Assembly (NCBI RefSeq): GCF_016862115.1
Contig: NZ_BOMI01000211.1
Coordinates: 1 to 34,824, forward strand
From: Paractinoplanes deccanensis
GTDB lineage: Bacteria; Actinomycetota; Actinomycetes; Mycobacteriales; Micromonosporaceae
Length of the DNA stretch: 34,824 nt
Reading direction: 5' to 3'
The notes beneath the pieces are model-generated. The model was not told where the DNA came from. It saw nothing but the letters and a program-made list of their open reading frames with translations, and did no database searches. Made by a program: the position numbers and the translations under genes. This document shows positions 1 to 9,400 of the stretch, piece by piece (position 1 is the first letter of the stretch; each line of letters begins with the position of its first letter).

Positions 1-24
1 ACCGAACTCCACGCCGGCCTGTAG

Positions 25-261
25 GCCACGGCCCCGCCGATCGAGAGCGCGCCGCCGAGCCGGGGTAGGTGCCTTCTGCGAGCGCCGCGACGCTCGAGTC
101 GCGGCCGGAGGCTGATCAGCTGGTCCCCGCATAGGTGCTCCGCCTGGCGCAGCCCCTGGTAGGCGCGGGGTGCGGGATTGCGGGCCGAGCCCTCGCGCCG
201 CACAGGACACGGCCGGTAACCGCGAGTTGCGACTGCCCCATGGGCCGACAGAAGGCGGTCA
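25..261. other. Intergenic stretch at the left edge
   Basis: No convincing gene, tRNA or repeat was seen between the left edge and the terminator of the stress-protein gene. Open frames here have no ribosome binding site and no recognisable protein pattern. The first 24 bases read as seven codons and a TAG in frame 1, so a gene entering from the left may end at position 24, but this is too short to judge. The only structure noted is the hairpin at 84-105. Confidence 0.5.
84..105. terminator. Possible hairpin terminator
   Basis: GCCGCGAC (84-91) and GTCGCGGC (98-105) form a perfect 8-bp stem around a 6-nt loop. No T-tract follows. It could end transcription entering from the left edge, but chance hairpins are common at this GC content. 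Confidence 0.3.
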
Positions 262-300
262 CGCGTGAGGCCCGGACCCCAGCGGCCCGGGCCTCACGCG
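262..300 (-). terminator. Hairpin terminator of the stress protein/PAP2 operon
   Basis: CGCGTGAGGCCCGG (262-275) pairs perfectly with 287-300, giving a 14-bp stem and an 11-nt loop. It begins 6 nt beyond the stop codon of the leftward stress-protein gene. No long U-tract follows, which is usual in actinobacteria. Confidence 0.75.
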
Positions 301-306
301 CAGAGC

Positions 307-864
307 TCACTGAGCGCCGGAAGCCCGCCAGTTCAGCTGCACCAACAGCTGCCGGGCCTGCTCGGCGACCTCCGCGTCGGCCGTGACCGCGTACTGGCCG
401 GCCTGCAGCGAGCTGCGCGAGGCGAAGTCGCGCCGGCCGCCCGTGGCGGCGTGGGCGATGGCGCCGAAGATGGCGCCCCAGACCGCGCCGATCAGCAGGC
501 CGCTCAGCACCACCGCGAACCAGTTGGAGTCGCTGAACAGGCCGAACAGCAGGCCGATGAAGAGGCCGAACCACGCGCCGCTCGCCGCGCCCGCGAGGGC
601 CGCCCGGCCCACTGTCAGGCGGCCCAGCACGTTCTCGACCAGGCGCAGGTCGGTGCCGATGATGGCGGTGCGCTCCACCGGGAACTTGTTGTCCGACAGC
701 AGGTCGACCGCCTGCTGGGCCTGCGCGTACTCCGGGAAGGTGCCGACCACCACGGTCGGCGTGGCGCCCGCGGCGACGTTCTGCGCGGGCAGGGTGGGCA
801 CCCCGGACGGGCCCGAAGGCACGCCACCGGCGGTGGGGTTGTCGGAACTGGACGGTGTGGTCAC
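307..864 (-). CDS. General stress protein (GSP17M/YflT-like) with glycine-zipper membrane segment
   Basis: 185 aa. Residues 1-35 are a Pro/Ser/Gly-rich tail. Residues 37-82 (VVVGTFPEYAQAQQAVDLL through the TDLRLVENV region) match the start of the general stress protein 17M/YflT-like domain. Residues 88-140 are two Gly/Ala-rich hydrophobic segments resembling a glycine zipper, followed by a short alpha/beta C-terminus. GTG at 864 was chosen because AAAGGAGG lies 6 nt upstream and because it overlaps the stop of the PAP2 gene in a GTGA junction, so the two are probably translationally coupled. The family is linked to stress but its molecular role is unknown. The family call is from memory of the domain and is fairly sure; function is not. 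Confidence 0.82.
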   Translation of the reverse strand: MTTPSSSDNPTAGGVPSGPSGVPTLPAQNVAAGATPTVVVGTFPEYAQAQQAVDLLSDNKFPVERTAIIGTDLRLVENVLGRLTVGRAALAGAASGAWFGLFIGLLFGLFSDSNWFAVVLSGLLIGAVWGAIFGAIAHAATGGRRDFASRSSLQAGQYAVTADAEVAEQARQLLVQLNWRASGAQ

Positions 865-1745
865 TTCGTGCCTCCTTTGACGGCGCCGGGTGAGGCCGTG
901 AACCACACCCAGACGAGAAAAGCTCCGGCCGTGACGGCGGCGACGGCCGCCGAGCCGGACAAGAACGCGAACCGGCCGGGGATGTCGGCCAGCATGGCCA
1001 CCGCGGCGAGGCCGAACGCCCCGGCGATCGCCGCCACGAGCCCGCCGAGGAACAGCGGGACCGTCGCGAGGCGGCTCGGGCGCTGCGTGACGCCGGGGCC
1101 GCGCAGCCGCCACAGGCGTACCAGGAAGACCGCGGCCGAACCCCAGGCCAGGGTGACCAGCAGGCCGCCGATCGTGTCGCTCGGGCGGTGCCACTCGGCC
1201 CAGACGGTCGCCACCGCGATCACCGTCACGTAGCCGAAGCCCACCAGGGCGATCGTCCCGCGCAGCGCCTGCGGCAGCACCAGGATCACGGCGAAGGCCA
1301 CCGACGCGGCCGCCGCGGTGTGGCCGCTGGGGAACGAGTTCGGCATGCCGGTGCCGTCGAGGTCGGGCCGGGCGAGACCCGTCTTGAGCAGCTGGGTGGT
1401 GGCGTTCGCGCCGAGCACCAGCAGGGCGGCGCCCACGGCCAGGTCGGCCCGGCGGCGCAGGATCCCGAACGCGGCCGCGAACAGGCAGACGAGCACCAGG
1501 CTCACCAGGGTGGTGCCGTTGAGCGTCCGGTCGAGCACCTCCACCACGTGGGGATGCCCCACGTCGGCGCCGTGCATCGCGGCCGTGTCGACCCGCTGGC
1601 CCAGCGACGTGTGGAGGGCGGCGCGCCAGAGCGCCCAGAGGGCGGCCACGGCCAGCACGAGGGTGGCGATCGGCGCGACCAGGTGACCGGCGCCTCGGGT
1701 GTGCGGGTGGGTGTCGGGTGACGCGGGGGACGCCAGGGCCGTCAT
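861..1745 (-). CDS. PAP2-family membrane phosphatase
   Basis: 294 aa, integral membrane protein with about six hydrophobic segments. PAP2 (type 2 phosphatidic acid phosphatase) motifs are visible: KTGLARP at 121-127, PSGHT at 139-143 and a WHRPSD block with His186 and Asp190. PAP2 enzymes remove phosphate from lipid phosphates such as phosphatidic acid or undecaprenyl pyrophosphate. Two departures from consensus: motif 1 has only four residues between Lys and Arg-Pro (usually six), and the Arg that normally lies six residues before the motif-3 His is Thr180. Substrate cannot be assigned. It is first in a leftward operon and its TGA overlaps the GTG of the stress protein. The last ~90 residues form two more hydrophobic segments outside the core. 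Confidence 0.85.
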   Translation of the reverse strand: MTALASPASPDTHPHTRGAGHLVAPIATLVLAVAALWALWRAALHTSLGQRVDTAAMHGADVGHPHVVEVLDRTLNGTTLVSLVLVCLFAAAFGILRRRADLAVGAALLVLGANATTQLLKTGLARPDLDGTGMPNSFPSGHTAAAASVAFAVILVLPQALRGTIALVGFGYVTVIAVATVWAEWHRPSDTIGGLLVTLAWGSAAVFLVRLWRLRGPGVTQRPSRLATVPLFLGGLVAAIAGAFGLAAVAMLADIPGRFAFLSGSAAVAAVTAGAFLVWVWFTASPGAVKGGTK

Positions 1746-1927
1746 CGGCGGGGTGCCCTTCTCGAGTCGCGGTCAACGGCGGTACGCGCTTTTCCCAGCC
1801 ACCCGGATTTTCAAGCGCGCGCCACACCGGTCACAACGTCACCTGCGGCACATTCTCGCCACAGCGGGCGGTCTCGGCAACGTTTCTGCACCCCGGAGCG
1901 CTCTCGGCCGGCAACGCTGCGCCGCCA

Positions 1928-1968
1928 CCTTCGTACGGACGCCGACCGAAACGAAGGGGGACTTTTTT
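1928..1968 (+). promoter_or_regulatory. Leader hairpin enclosing the ribosome binding site, followed by T6
   Basis: CCTTCGT (1928-1934) can pair with ACGAAGG (1951-1957). The 3' arm is part of the Shine-Dalgarno sequence GAAGGGGG of the glucosaminidase gene. Six T residues follow at 1963-1968, just before the ATG at 1970. The arrangement could hide the ribosome binding site or act as a short attenuator. I looked for a ydaO (c-di-AMP) riboswitch, common before actinobacterial wall hydrolases, and did not find its conserved blocks. Confidence 0.35.
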
Positions 1969-1969
1969 C

Positions 1970-3106
1970 ATGAGGCAGTACACCCGCCGGCTTGCCGGAC
2001 CGATGCTCGCGCTCGCCGTGGGGGCCGGCATGCTCGCCGTGCCCGGCGCGGCGCAAGCGGCTGGGGTGACGGCCACGGTCGACGTCCGCAGCTCGCTGAA
2101 GGTCCGTTCCGCGCCGTCTTTGGCCGCGAAGGTGGTCGGCTCGCTGCGTGACAACCAGAAGGTCACCGTCGTCTGCGCCGTGACCGGCCAGAGCGTACGA
2201 GGCTCGGTCCGCACCACCGCGCAGTGGGACAAGCTCGCCTCCGGCGGCTACGTCACGCACTCCTACCTGCGCGGCGGCGCCGTCACGAAGTGCGCCACCT
2301 CGTCGCCGCAGGCTTCGGCCGTCAAGACGAAGAAGCCCGCGCCGGTGAAGAAGACCGCCTACAAGGTCGGCACGGTCACGAGCGCCGACGGCAAGGTCAA
2401 CATCCGGACCGCCCCGTCGACCACGGCGCCGGTGAAGCGCACGGTCGCCACCGGCACCAAGGTCAACGGCGTCTGCGGTGTCGCCGGCACCATGGTGAGC
2501 GGCACGGTCCGCGCGACCTCGCAGTGGAACCGGCTCTCCGACGGCTCGTACATCTCGCACGCGTACGTCGTCACGCCCACGCTGACCGCCTGCCCGGGCG
2601 CGGCGCCGGTCAAGCCGGTCACCACGGTCACCCCGGAGCAGTTCCTGGCGGCGGCGGTGCCGGGCGCGCAGCGCGGCTGGCGCGAGTACGGCGTTCCCGC
2701 CTCGGTCACGATCGCGCAGGCGATCCTGGAGTCGGGCTGGGGCAAGAGCGGCCTGGCGTCGGTCGACAAGAACTACTTCGGCATCAAGTGCCAGTCCGGG
2801 CGGTACGGGACGCTCGCCAACGGCTGCCACGACTACACGACGCAGGAGTGCACCAAGGCCGGCACGTGCTTCACCACGGTCGCCAGCTTCCGGACGTACG
2901 CCTCGATGGCGCACTCGTTCCGCGACCACGGCAACTTCCTGCGGGTGAACAGCCGGTACAAGCCCGCGTTCACCTACACCAAGGACGCCAACAAGTTCAT
3001 CTGGAACGTGTGGAAGGCCGGCTACGCCACCGACCCGAACTACTACACCAAGATCACGACCCTGATGGCGCAGAAGAAGCTCTACCAGTACGACATCTGG
3101 AAGTGA
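1970..3106 (+). CDS. Secreted glucosaminidase-type peptidoglycan hydrolase with two SH3-like domains
   Basis: 378 aa. A Sec signal peptide spans about residues 1-31 (basic RRLAG, hydrophobic core, AQA/AAG cleavage region). Two bacterial SH3-like repeats follow (about 35-105 and 128-205; VRSAPS and IRTAPS motifs, each ending in an SGxY block with a Cys pair), separated by a Lys/Pro linker KTKKPAPVKK. Residues about 225-378 are a FlgJ/LytD-type glucosaminidase domain: SVTIAQAILESGWGKSGL with probable catalytic Glu254, then NYFGIKC and YKPAF blocks. It should cut glycan strands of the cell wall outside the cell, with the SH3 repeats binding the wall. ATG 1970 follows GAAGGGGG at suitable spacing. 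Transcribed alone, ending in a strong terminator. Confidence 0.9.
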   Translation: MRQYTRRLAGPMLALAVGAGMLAVPGAAQAAGVTATVDVRSSLKVRSAPSLAAKVVGSLRDNQKVTVVCAVTGQSVRGSVRTTAQWDKLASGGYVTHSYLRGGAVTKCATSSPQASAVKTKKPAPVKKTAYKVGTVTSADGKVNIRTAPSTTAPVKRTVATGTKVNGVCGVAGTMVSGTVRATSQWNRLSDGSYISHAYVVTPTLTACPGAAPVKPVTTVTPEQFLAAAVPGAQRGWREYGVPASVTIAQAILESGWGKSGLASVDKNYFGIKCQSGRYGTLANGCHDYTTQECTKAGTCFTTVASFRTYASMAHSFRDHGNFLRVNSRYKPAFTYTKDANKFIWNVWKAGYATDPNYYTKITTLMAQKKLYQYDIWK

Positions 3107-3113
3107 GCTCGAT

Positions 3114-3160
3114 TCGCCCCCGTCGGCCGAAGTCCGGTCGACGGGGGCGATTTGCGTTTT
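3114..3160 (+). terminator. Intrinsic terminator after the glucosaminidase gene
   Basis: TCGCCCCCGTCG (3114-3125) pairs perfectly with 3139-3150. The stem extends by three more pairs, one a G-U, to 3128/3136 with a 7-nt loop. TTTGCGTTTT follows. This is one of the clearest factor-independent terminators in the window. Confidence 0.88.
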
Positions 3161-3186
3161 ATGCTCACTTTTGTGGGGGAACGGCG

Positions 3187-5553
3187 GTGAAGCAACGGCC
3201 GGGGACGGCGGCGCCCTCGAGGGGCCTCGTGCTGGCTGTCTCCGTCGCGCTGGTCGGCCTGGTCATCTTCGGCCTGGTGTACGCGGGCATGCGCTCCGCG
3301 CAGGAGGAGACCGCCGACCGGGTCATGGACCAGCGCGCCGTGATGGCCCAGGCCGCCGTGCAGACCGAGACCGAGCGTTTCCGGGCCCTCACCGAGGCGA
3401 CCGCCGCCGGCATCGGCACCGACGACGACCTGACCTGGGCCGACTTCGACGCCGCCACCGCGCCGCTCTCCTCGGCCGACCTGATCGGCGCGGCCTCCCT
3501 GGCGTACGTCGTGCCGGCCACCACCGCCCAGGTGCCCGCCGTGCAGAAGCTGTGGCGCGGGCGCGGCTCGGACGGCCTGGTGCTCAAGCCCGTGGGCACC
3601 GGCGAGCACTTCTTCTCGATCTTCACGCGCACGCTCAACGCGGCCGGCCCCGCCCTCAACGGACTCGACGTGTCGGCCGCGCCGGAGGCCGCCGCCGCGC
3701 TGGAGGACGCGCGCCGGATCGGGCAACCCAGCGTCTCCGACACGTACGTGCTGCTGCGCGACCGCAATCTGCCCGTCGCCGAGCAGCAGCACTCGTTCGT
3801 CTTCGCCGCGCCGGTCTGGAGCCGCTCGTCGTTCCCCAGCTTCCGCGGCTGGGTGGTGCTCGGCCTGCGCGGGCAGGACTTCCTCAGCGGCGTGCTCGCC
3901 ACGGTCAGCCAGGGCCAGCTCGACGCCACTCTGCTCGCCGCCGACCGCGACGGCGACCGCCCGGTGGTCGCCGAATATCCGGTGGCCGGCGCCACCGACC
4001 TGGAACGGCGCAGCGACTTCCGGGTCGCCGACCGGCAGTGGACGCTGATCACCAAGGCCGACCCGCGGCTGCTGCCCGGCGCCACCAGCCACCTGCCGCT
4101 GATCGTGCTGCTCGGCGGGCTCGCCCTCACGCTGATCCTCTCGGGGCTCGTCTGGACGCTCGCCACCGGCCGGGCGCGGGCGCTGGCCCAGGTGGAGGAG
4201 GCCACCGCCGACCTGCGCACGGCCGAGGCGGAGAGCCGCCGCCAGGCGGGCCTGCTCGGCGCGATCATGAACAGCATCGGCGACGGCGTCGGCGTGGTCG
4301 ACGAGAACGGCGCCTTCCTGCTGCACAATCCGGCGGCCAAGCAGCTCCTCGGCGGGATGGACGACGCGCAGAGCCCCGGCACCTGGCAGGAGCACTACGG
4401 GCTCTACCGGCCGGACGGGCGCACCCCGTTCCCGCTCGACGAGCTGCCGCTGATCCGGGCGCTGCGCGGCGAGTCGAGCGACGGCGTCGAGATGATGGTC
4501 CGCAACGAGCGGCGGCCCGAGGGCATCCTGGTCAGCGTCGACGGCCGGCCGCTGCACACCAGCGCCGGCCAGCGCGGGGCGGTCGCCGTCTTCCACGACA
4601 TCACCGAGCTGCGCCGCTACGAGAACGACCTCGCGGTCTTCGCCGGCGTGGTGGCGCACGACCTCAAGGCGCCGCTCACCGTGATCCGCGGGCACTGCGA
4701 GGCGGCGGTCGAGGACCTCGCGGAGGTGCCGCCCTCGCCCGCGGCCGACGACGTGCGCGACGGCCTCCAGAAGATCGTGCGGGCGGTCGACCGGATGGCC
4801 GGGCTCATCGACACGCTGCTGGCCTACAGCACCGCCCGCAACGCGCCGCTGAACACCCGGCGGGTCGACCTCGGGGCGCTGCTCGCCGAGGTGATCCGCG
4901 ACCGCACCGAGCACCTGCGGCCCGCCGACCGGCCGGACGTGTACGCCGGCCCGATGCCCGAGGTGCGCGCCGACCCGGCGATGCTGCGCCACGTCCTCGA
5001 CAACCTCGTCGGCAACGCGCTCAAGTACGTCCGCCCGGGCGTCACCCCGCGCGTCGACGTGACCGGCGAGCAGGTGTCGCCGCGCTGGGCCCGCATCGAC
5101 GTCGCCGACCGCGGCATCGGCATCCCGGACGAGGACAAGCCCCAGATCTTCGAGAGCTTCCACCGGGCCCGCACCGCCGCCGGATACGCCGGCACCGGCC
5201 TCGGCCTGGCCATCTGCAAGCGGATCGTCGAGCGCCACGGCGGCGAGATCGGCGTCGCGGACAACCCGGGCGGCGGCACCCGCTTCCACTTCACGATCCC
5301 CCTGGCGAGACCCGGATCGGCCGTACGAGATGAGGAGGAACCAGAGATGACCAGGACCGGCACGGACGACGAGGCCGCCACCAGGGCGGCGCTGGAGCGG
5401 GCGCTCGCGGAGCGGGCGGCGATGGAGAACTCCCGGCTGCCCGGCCTGGGGGCGCTGCCGTCCTCGGTGCCCTCGGGGCACGACCCGGCGGCGGTGCCGT
5501 TGCGGGCGCCGGTGCCCGAGCGGCCGCCGGCGACCGGGCCGAACGCGGAGTAG
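3187..5553 (+). CDS. Membrane histidine kinase, CHASE-PAS-HisKA-HATPase, no partner regulator nearby
   Basis: 788 aa. TM1 is about residues 13-35. A periplasmic CHASE-like domain (about 45-290) is followed by TM2 (302-324), a short coiled coil, a PAS domain (about 360-470, starting NSIGDGVGVVDENGAF), HisKA with phosphoacceptor His491 in VVAHDLKAPLT, and an HATPase_c domain with the N-box (about 605), DRGIGIP and GTGLGLAICKR (about 668). It should autophosphorylate on His491 in response to an external ligand, but no response regulator is adjacent, so its output is unknown. GTG 3187 is preceded by GGGGGA. Residues 721-788 are a low-complexity tail beyond the usual kinase end, and begin at an internal Met with its own near-ideal ribosome binding site. 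Confidence 0.9.
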   Translation: MKQRPGTAAPSRGLVLAVSVALVGLVIFGLVYAGMRSAQEETADRVMDQRAVMAQAAVQTETERFRALTEATAAGIGTDDDLTWADFDAATAPLSSADLIGAASLAYVVPATTAQVPAVQKLWRGRGSDGLVLKPVGTGEHFFSIFTRTLNAAGPALNGLDVSAAPEAAAALEDARRIGQPSVSDTYVLLRDRNLPVAEQQHSFVFAAPVWSRSSFPSFRGWVVLGLRGQDFLSGVLATVSQGQLDATLLAADRDGDRPVVAEYPVAGATDLERRSDFRVADRQWTLITKADPRLLPGATSHLPLIVLLGGLALTLILSGLVWTLATGRARALAQVEEATADLRTAEAESRRQAGLLGAIMNSIGDGVGVVDENGAFLLHNPAAKQLLGGMDDAQSPGTWQEHYGLYRPDGRTPFPLDELPLIRALRGESSDGVEMMVRNERRPEGILVSVDGRPLHTSAGQRGAVAVFHDITELRRYENDLAVFAGVVAHDLKAPLTVIRGHCEAAVEDLAEVPPSPAADDVRDGLQKIVRAVDRMAGLIDTLLAYSTARNAPLNTRRVDLGALLAEVIRDRTEHLRPADRPDVYAGPMPEVRADPAMLRHVLDNLVGNALKYVRPGVTPRVDVTGEQVSPRWARIDVADRGIGIPDEDKPQIFESFHRARTAAGYAGTGLGLAICKRIVERHGGEIGVADNPGGGTRFHFTIPLARPGSAVRDEEEPEMTRTGTDDEAATRAALERALAERAAMENSRLPGLGALPSSVPSGHDPAAVPLRAPVPERPPATGPNAE
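5333..5349 (+). promoter_or_regulatory. Internal ribosome binding site and in-frame ATG near the kinase 3' end
   Basis: AGGAGGAA (5333-5340) lies 6 nt before ATG 5347, in frame with the kinase. Initiation here would give a separate 68-aa soluble Ala/Pro/Glu-rich protein, identical to the kinase tail (residues 721-788). This site is stronger than the one in front of the kinase itself. It may mark a nested gene, or a formerly separate gene fused to the kinase. Confidence 0.4.
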
Positions 5554-5609
5554 CGCTCGTCTCATGAACCGAAGGTGTCGCCGTCCGTTGTGCGGGGCAG
5601 GATGACTCC

Positions 5610-6398
5610 ATGACGATTCCTGCCCTGCCGCTGCCCAAGGCGGCCGACGGCACACCGGTGGAGATGCCGCTGCTCGGCTTCGGCACCTGGCAGATCCGCG
5701 GCGACGAGGCCTACCAGTCCGTGCGCGACGCCCTCGAGGCCGGTTACCGGCACCTCGACACCGCCACGATGTACGGCAACGAGGCCGAGGTGGGCCGCGC
5801 GCTGCGCGAGTCCGGCGTGCCGCGCGACGAGATCTTCGTGACCACCAAGCTGCCCCCGGAGCGGGCCGGCAAGGAGCGCCAGACCATCGAGGCGAGCCTG
5901 CGCGCGCTCGGCGTCGACGCGGTCGACCTGTGGCTGATCCACTGGCCGCCGCACCGCGGCCGCTCGGTGAAGGTGTGGGAGCAGTTCGTCGCCGTCCGCG
6001 ACGCCGGCCTGGCGCGCGCCATCGGCGTCAGCAACTACGGCGCCGACGAGATCGACGAGCTGAGCTCCGCGACCGGCGTGACGCCGGCGGTCAACCAGAT
6101 CCGCTTCGGCCCCTCGCTGTACGACGCGGCGGTCGTGCGGGCGCACAAGGAGCGCGGCGTGGTGCTCGAGGGCTACTCGCCCTTCAAGACCACCAACCTC
6201 AACGACCCGGTCCTCACCAAGATCGCCTCAGCGCACGGCGTCGACACGGCCCGCGTGGTGCTGCGCTGGCACGTCCAGCACGAGATCGTCGTGATCCCCA
6301 AGTCGTCGACGCCCGAGCGGATCGCCCGCAACGCCGACATCGCCGGCTTCACGCTGACCGAGGAGGAGATGGCCGCCGTCGACAGCCTGGGGCGTTAA
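5610..6398 (+). CDS. Aldo/keto reductase
   Basis: 262 aa, the usual size for the soluble AKR5-like bacterial family. The catalytic tetrad is complete: Asp50 and Tyr55 in GYRHLDTATMYGNE, Lys80 in VTTKL and His111 in LIHWPP. GVSNYG and the C-terminal IPKSSTPERI (NADPH phosphate-binding) block are also present. It is an NADPH-dependent carbonyl reductase; the physiological substrate cannot be read from sequence, though the family often reduces 2,5-diketogluconate or methylglyoxal-type carbonyls. ATG 5610 fits the conserved N-terminus. It lies 56 nt after the kinase on the same strand and 43 nt before hrpA, so it may be co-transcribed with either. Confidence 0.9.
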   Translation: MTIPALPLPKAADGTPVEMPLLGFGTWQIRGDEAYQSVRDALEAGYRHLDTATMYGNEAEVGRALRESGVPRDEIFVTTKLPPERAGKERQTIEASLRALGVDAVDLWLIHWPPHRGRSVKVWEQFVAVRDAGLARAIGVSNYGADEIDELSSATGVTPAVNQIRFGPSLYDAAVVRAHKERGVVLEGYSPFKTTNLNDPVLTKIASAHGVDTARVVLRWHVQHEIVVIPKSSTPERIARNADIAGFTLTEEEMAAVDSLGR

Positions 6399-6441
6399 TC
6401 ACCAGGCGTTCGTGGCCTGATCCGCCTATTCTTGCTGCGCC

Positions 6442-9400
6442 ATGTCGATAACACCCGCCCCGCCGGCCGTCGCCGAGCTGCGCAGCCGGATAGCCGAGCT
6501 CCTCCCGCACGACGAGCGGCGGCTGACGCGCCGGCTCGAGGGCACCCGCAAGATCAAGGACGAGGCGGCCCGCGCGGCCGTCCTCGCCGAGATCGCCTCC
6601 GACGCCGAGCGCGCCGCCGCACGCCTGAGCGCGCGGCTCGCCTCCGTACCGCCGATCACCTATCCCGAGTCGCTGCCGGTCAGCCGGCGCAAGGACGACA
6701 TCGCCGAGGCCATCCGCGACCACCAGGTGGTCGTGGTGGCCGGCGAGACCGGCTCCGGCAAGACCACCCAGCTGCCCAAGATCTGCCTGGAGCTGGGCCG
6801 GGGCGTGCGCGGCCAGATCGGCCACACGCAGCCGCGGCGCATCGCGGCGCGCACCGTCGCCGAGCGCATCGCCGAGGAGGTCGGCCGGCCGCTGGGCAGC
6901 ACCGTCGGCTACAAGGTGCGCTTCACCGACCAGGTCAGCGACGACACCATGGTCAAGGTGATGACGGACGGCATCCTGCTGGCCGAGATCCAGAACGACC
7001 GGATGCTGCGCCGCTACGACACGCTGATCATCGACGAGGCGCACGAGCGCAGCCTCAACATCGACTTCATCCTCGGCTACCTGCGCGAGCTGCTGCCCAA
7101 GCGCCCCGACCTCAAGCTGATCATCACGTCGGCGACGATCGAGACGGCCCGATTCGCGACGCACTTCGCCGACAAGGCGGGCAAGCCCGCGCCGGTCATC
7201 GAGGTGTCCGGCCGCACCTATCCCGTCGAGGTGCGTTATCGCCCGCTGGTGACGGTCGACGCCGAGGACGAGACCGAAGAGCCGATGGACCAGGTCGACG
7301 GCATCGCCGAGGCCGTCGACGAGCTGAGCCGCGAGGGCGACGGCGACATCCTGGTCTTCCTCTCCGGCGAGCGCGAGATCCGCGACACCGCCGACGCGCT
7401 CGGCAAGCGCAACCTGCGCAACACCGAGATCGTCCCGCTCTACGGCCGGCTCTCCGCCGCCGAGCAGCACAAGGTCTTCGAGCGCCACTCGCAGCGCCGC
7501 GTCGTGCTGGCGACCAACGTCGCCGAGACCTCGCTGACCGTCCCCGGCATCCGGTACGTGATCGACCCCGGCACCGCCCGCATCAGCCGCTACTCCAACC
7601 GGCTCAAGGTGCAGCGGCTGCCCATCGAGCCGGTCTCGCAGGCCAGCGCCAACCAGCGCAAGGGCCGCTGCGGGCGGGTCGCCGACGGCATCTGCATCCG
7701 GCTCTACTCCGAGGAGGACTTCCTCGGCCGGCCCGAGTTCACCGAGCCCGAGATCCTGCGGACCAACCTCGCGAGCGTCATCCTCCAGATGACCAATCTG
7801 GGCCTCGGCGACCTCGCGAAGTTCCCGTTCATCGACCCGCCGGACCGCCGCAACATCACCGACGGCGTCAAGCTGCTCGAGGAGCTGGGCGCGCTCGACG
7901 ACCGCCGGCTCACCCCACTCGGCCGCCAGCTGGCCCAGCTCCCGGTCGACCCGCGGCTGGCCCGCATGGTCATCGAGGCCGACAAGCAGCAGTGCGTGGC
8001 CGAGGTCATGGTCATCGCGGCCGCCCTGTCCATCCAGGACCCGCGCGAGCGCCCCGCCGACAAACAGCAGCAGGCCGACGAAAAGCACGCCCGGTTCACC
8101 GACAAGGAATCGGACTTCTTCAGCTACCTCAACCTCTGGCGCTACCTGCGCGACAAACAGCAGGAGCTGTCCGGCAACCAGTTCCGCCGGCTGTGCAAGA
8201 GCGAGTTCCTCAACTACCTGCGCGTGCGCGAGTGGCAGGACATCTACGCCCAGCTGCGGCAGGTCGCCCGTACCCTCGGCCTGACCCTCGCCGAGGACCG
8301 CGAGGAGATCGCCGCAGGCCAGCACGTGCACACCGCGCTGCTCTCCGGCCTGCTCAGCCACATCGGGCTCAAGGACACCGACAAGCGCGAATACCTCGGC
8401 GCCCGCGGCGCCAAGTTCGCGATCTTCCCCGGATCGGCGCTGTTCAAGAAGCAGCCGCGCTGGGTGATGTCCGCCGAGCTCGTCGAGACCAGCCGCCTCT
8501 ACGCCCGGGTCAACGCGCGCATCGAGCCGGAATGGGCCGAGAAGCTCGCCCCGCACCTGGTCAAGCGCAGCTACAGCGAGCCGCACTGGGAAAAGAAGCA
8601 GGGCGCCGTCATGGCGTACGAGAAGGTGACCCTCTACGGGCTGCCGATCGTGCCGCGGCGCAAGGTCGGGTACGCCAAGGTCGACCCGGTGGCGTCACGC
8701 GAGCTGTTCATCCGGCACGCGCTCGTCGAGGGCGACTGGGAGACCCACCACAAGTTCTACGCCGACAACGCGAAGCTGCTGGCCCAGATCGAGGAGATCG
8801 AGAACAGGGCCCGGCGTCGCGACATCGCTGTCGACGACGAGACCGTCTACGCGCTCTACGACGCGCGCATCCCCGCCGACGTGGTCTCGGCGCGCCACTT
8901 CGACGCGTGGTGGAAGAAGGCCCGCCGGGAGAACCCCGACCTGCTCACGTTCACCCGCGAGCTGCTGGTCAACGCGGGCCGCGACGGGGTCGACCCCAAC
9001 GCCTATCCGGACGCCTGGCTGGCCAACGGGGTCAAGCTGCCGCTGTCGTACGAGTTCGAGCCGAACTCGTCCGCCGACGGCGTCACGGTCGAGGTGCCGC
9101 TGCCGCTGCTCAACAAGCTCGACCCGGAGGACTTCGGCTGGTCGGTGCCCGGCTTCCGCAAGGAGGTCGTGATCGCGCTGATCCGGGCCCTGCCCAAGGC
9201 GCTGCGCACCAACTTCGTGCCGGTGCCCGACTGGGCCGAGGCCGTGCTCGACCGGGTGCCGGCGCGGCGTGGCCCGCTGCCCGACGCCATCGGCAACGAG
9301 CTGCGCCGGCTCACCGGCACGATCGTGCCCCGCGACGCGTGGCGGCCCGACCAGGTGCCCGACCACCTGCGGGTCAACTTCCGGGTCGTCGACGAGCACG

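Noticed and set aside
1..24. Seven codons and a TAG at the left edge (possible end of a gene)
   Set aside because: Too short to show coding character; only the hairpin at 84-105 supports it.
307..1827. Long leftward open frame across both the stress-protein and PAP2 genes
   Set aside because: Only the last 185 codons look like a protein; the rest is the PAP2 gene read in another frame with Arg/Pro/His-rich noise.
1746..1969. ydaO (c-di-AMP) riboswitch before the wall hydrolase
   Set aside because: The conserved GGGGACCC-type and closing blocks are not present.
3082..5655. 857-codon leftward frame opposite the histidine kinase
   Set aside because: Composition is the typical reverse-strand shadow of a high-GC gene (Arg, Gly, Val, His-rich); no domain and no ribosome binding site.
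6349..8586. 745-codon leftward frame opposite hrpA
   Set aside because: Shadow of the helicase; no recognisable motifs, while the plus strand has all helicase motifs.
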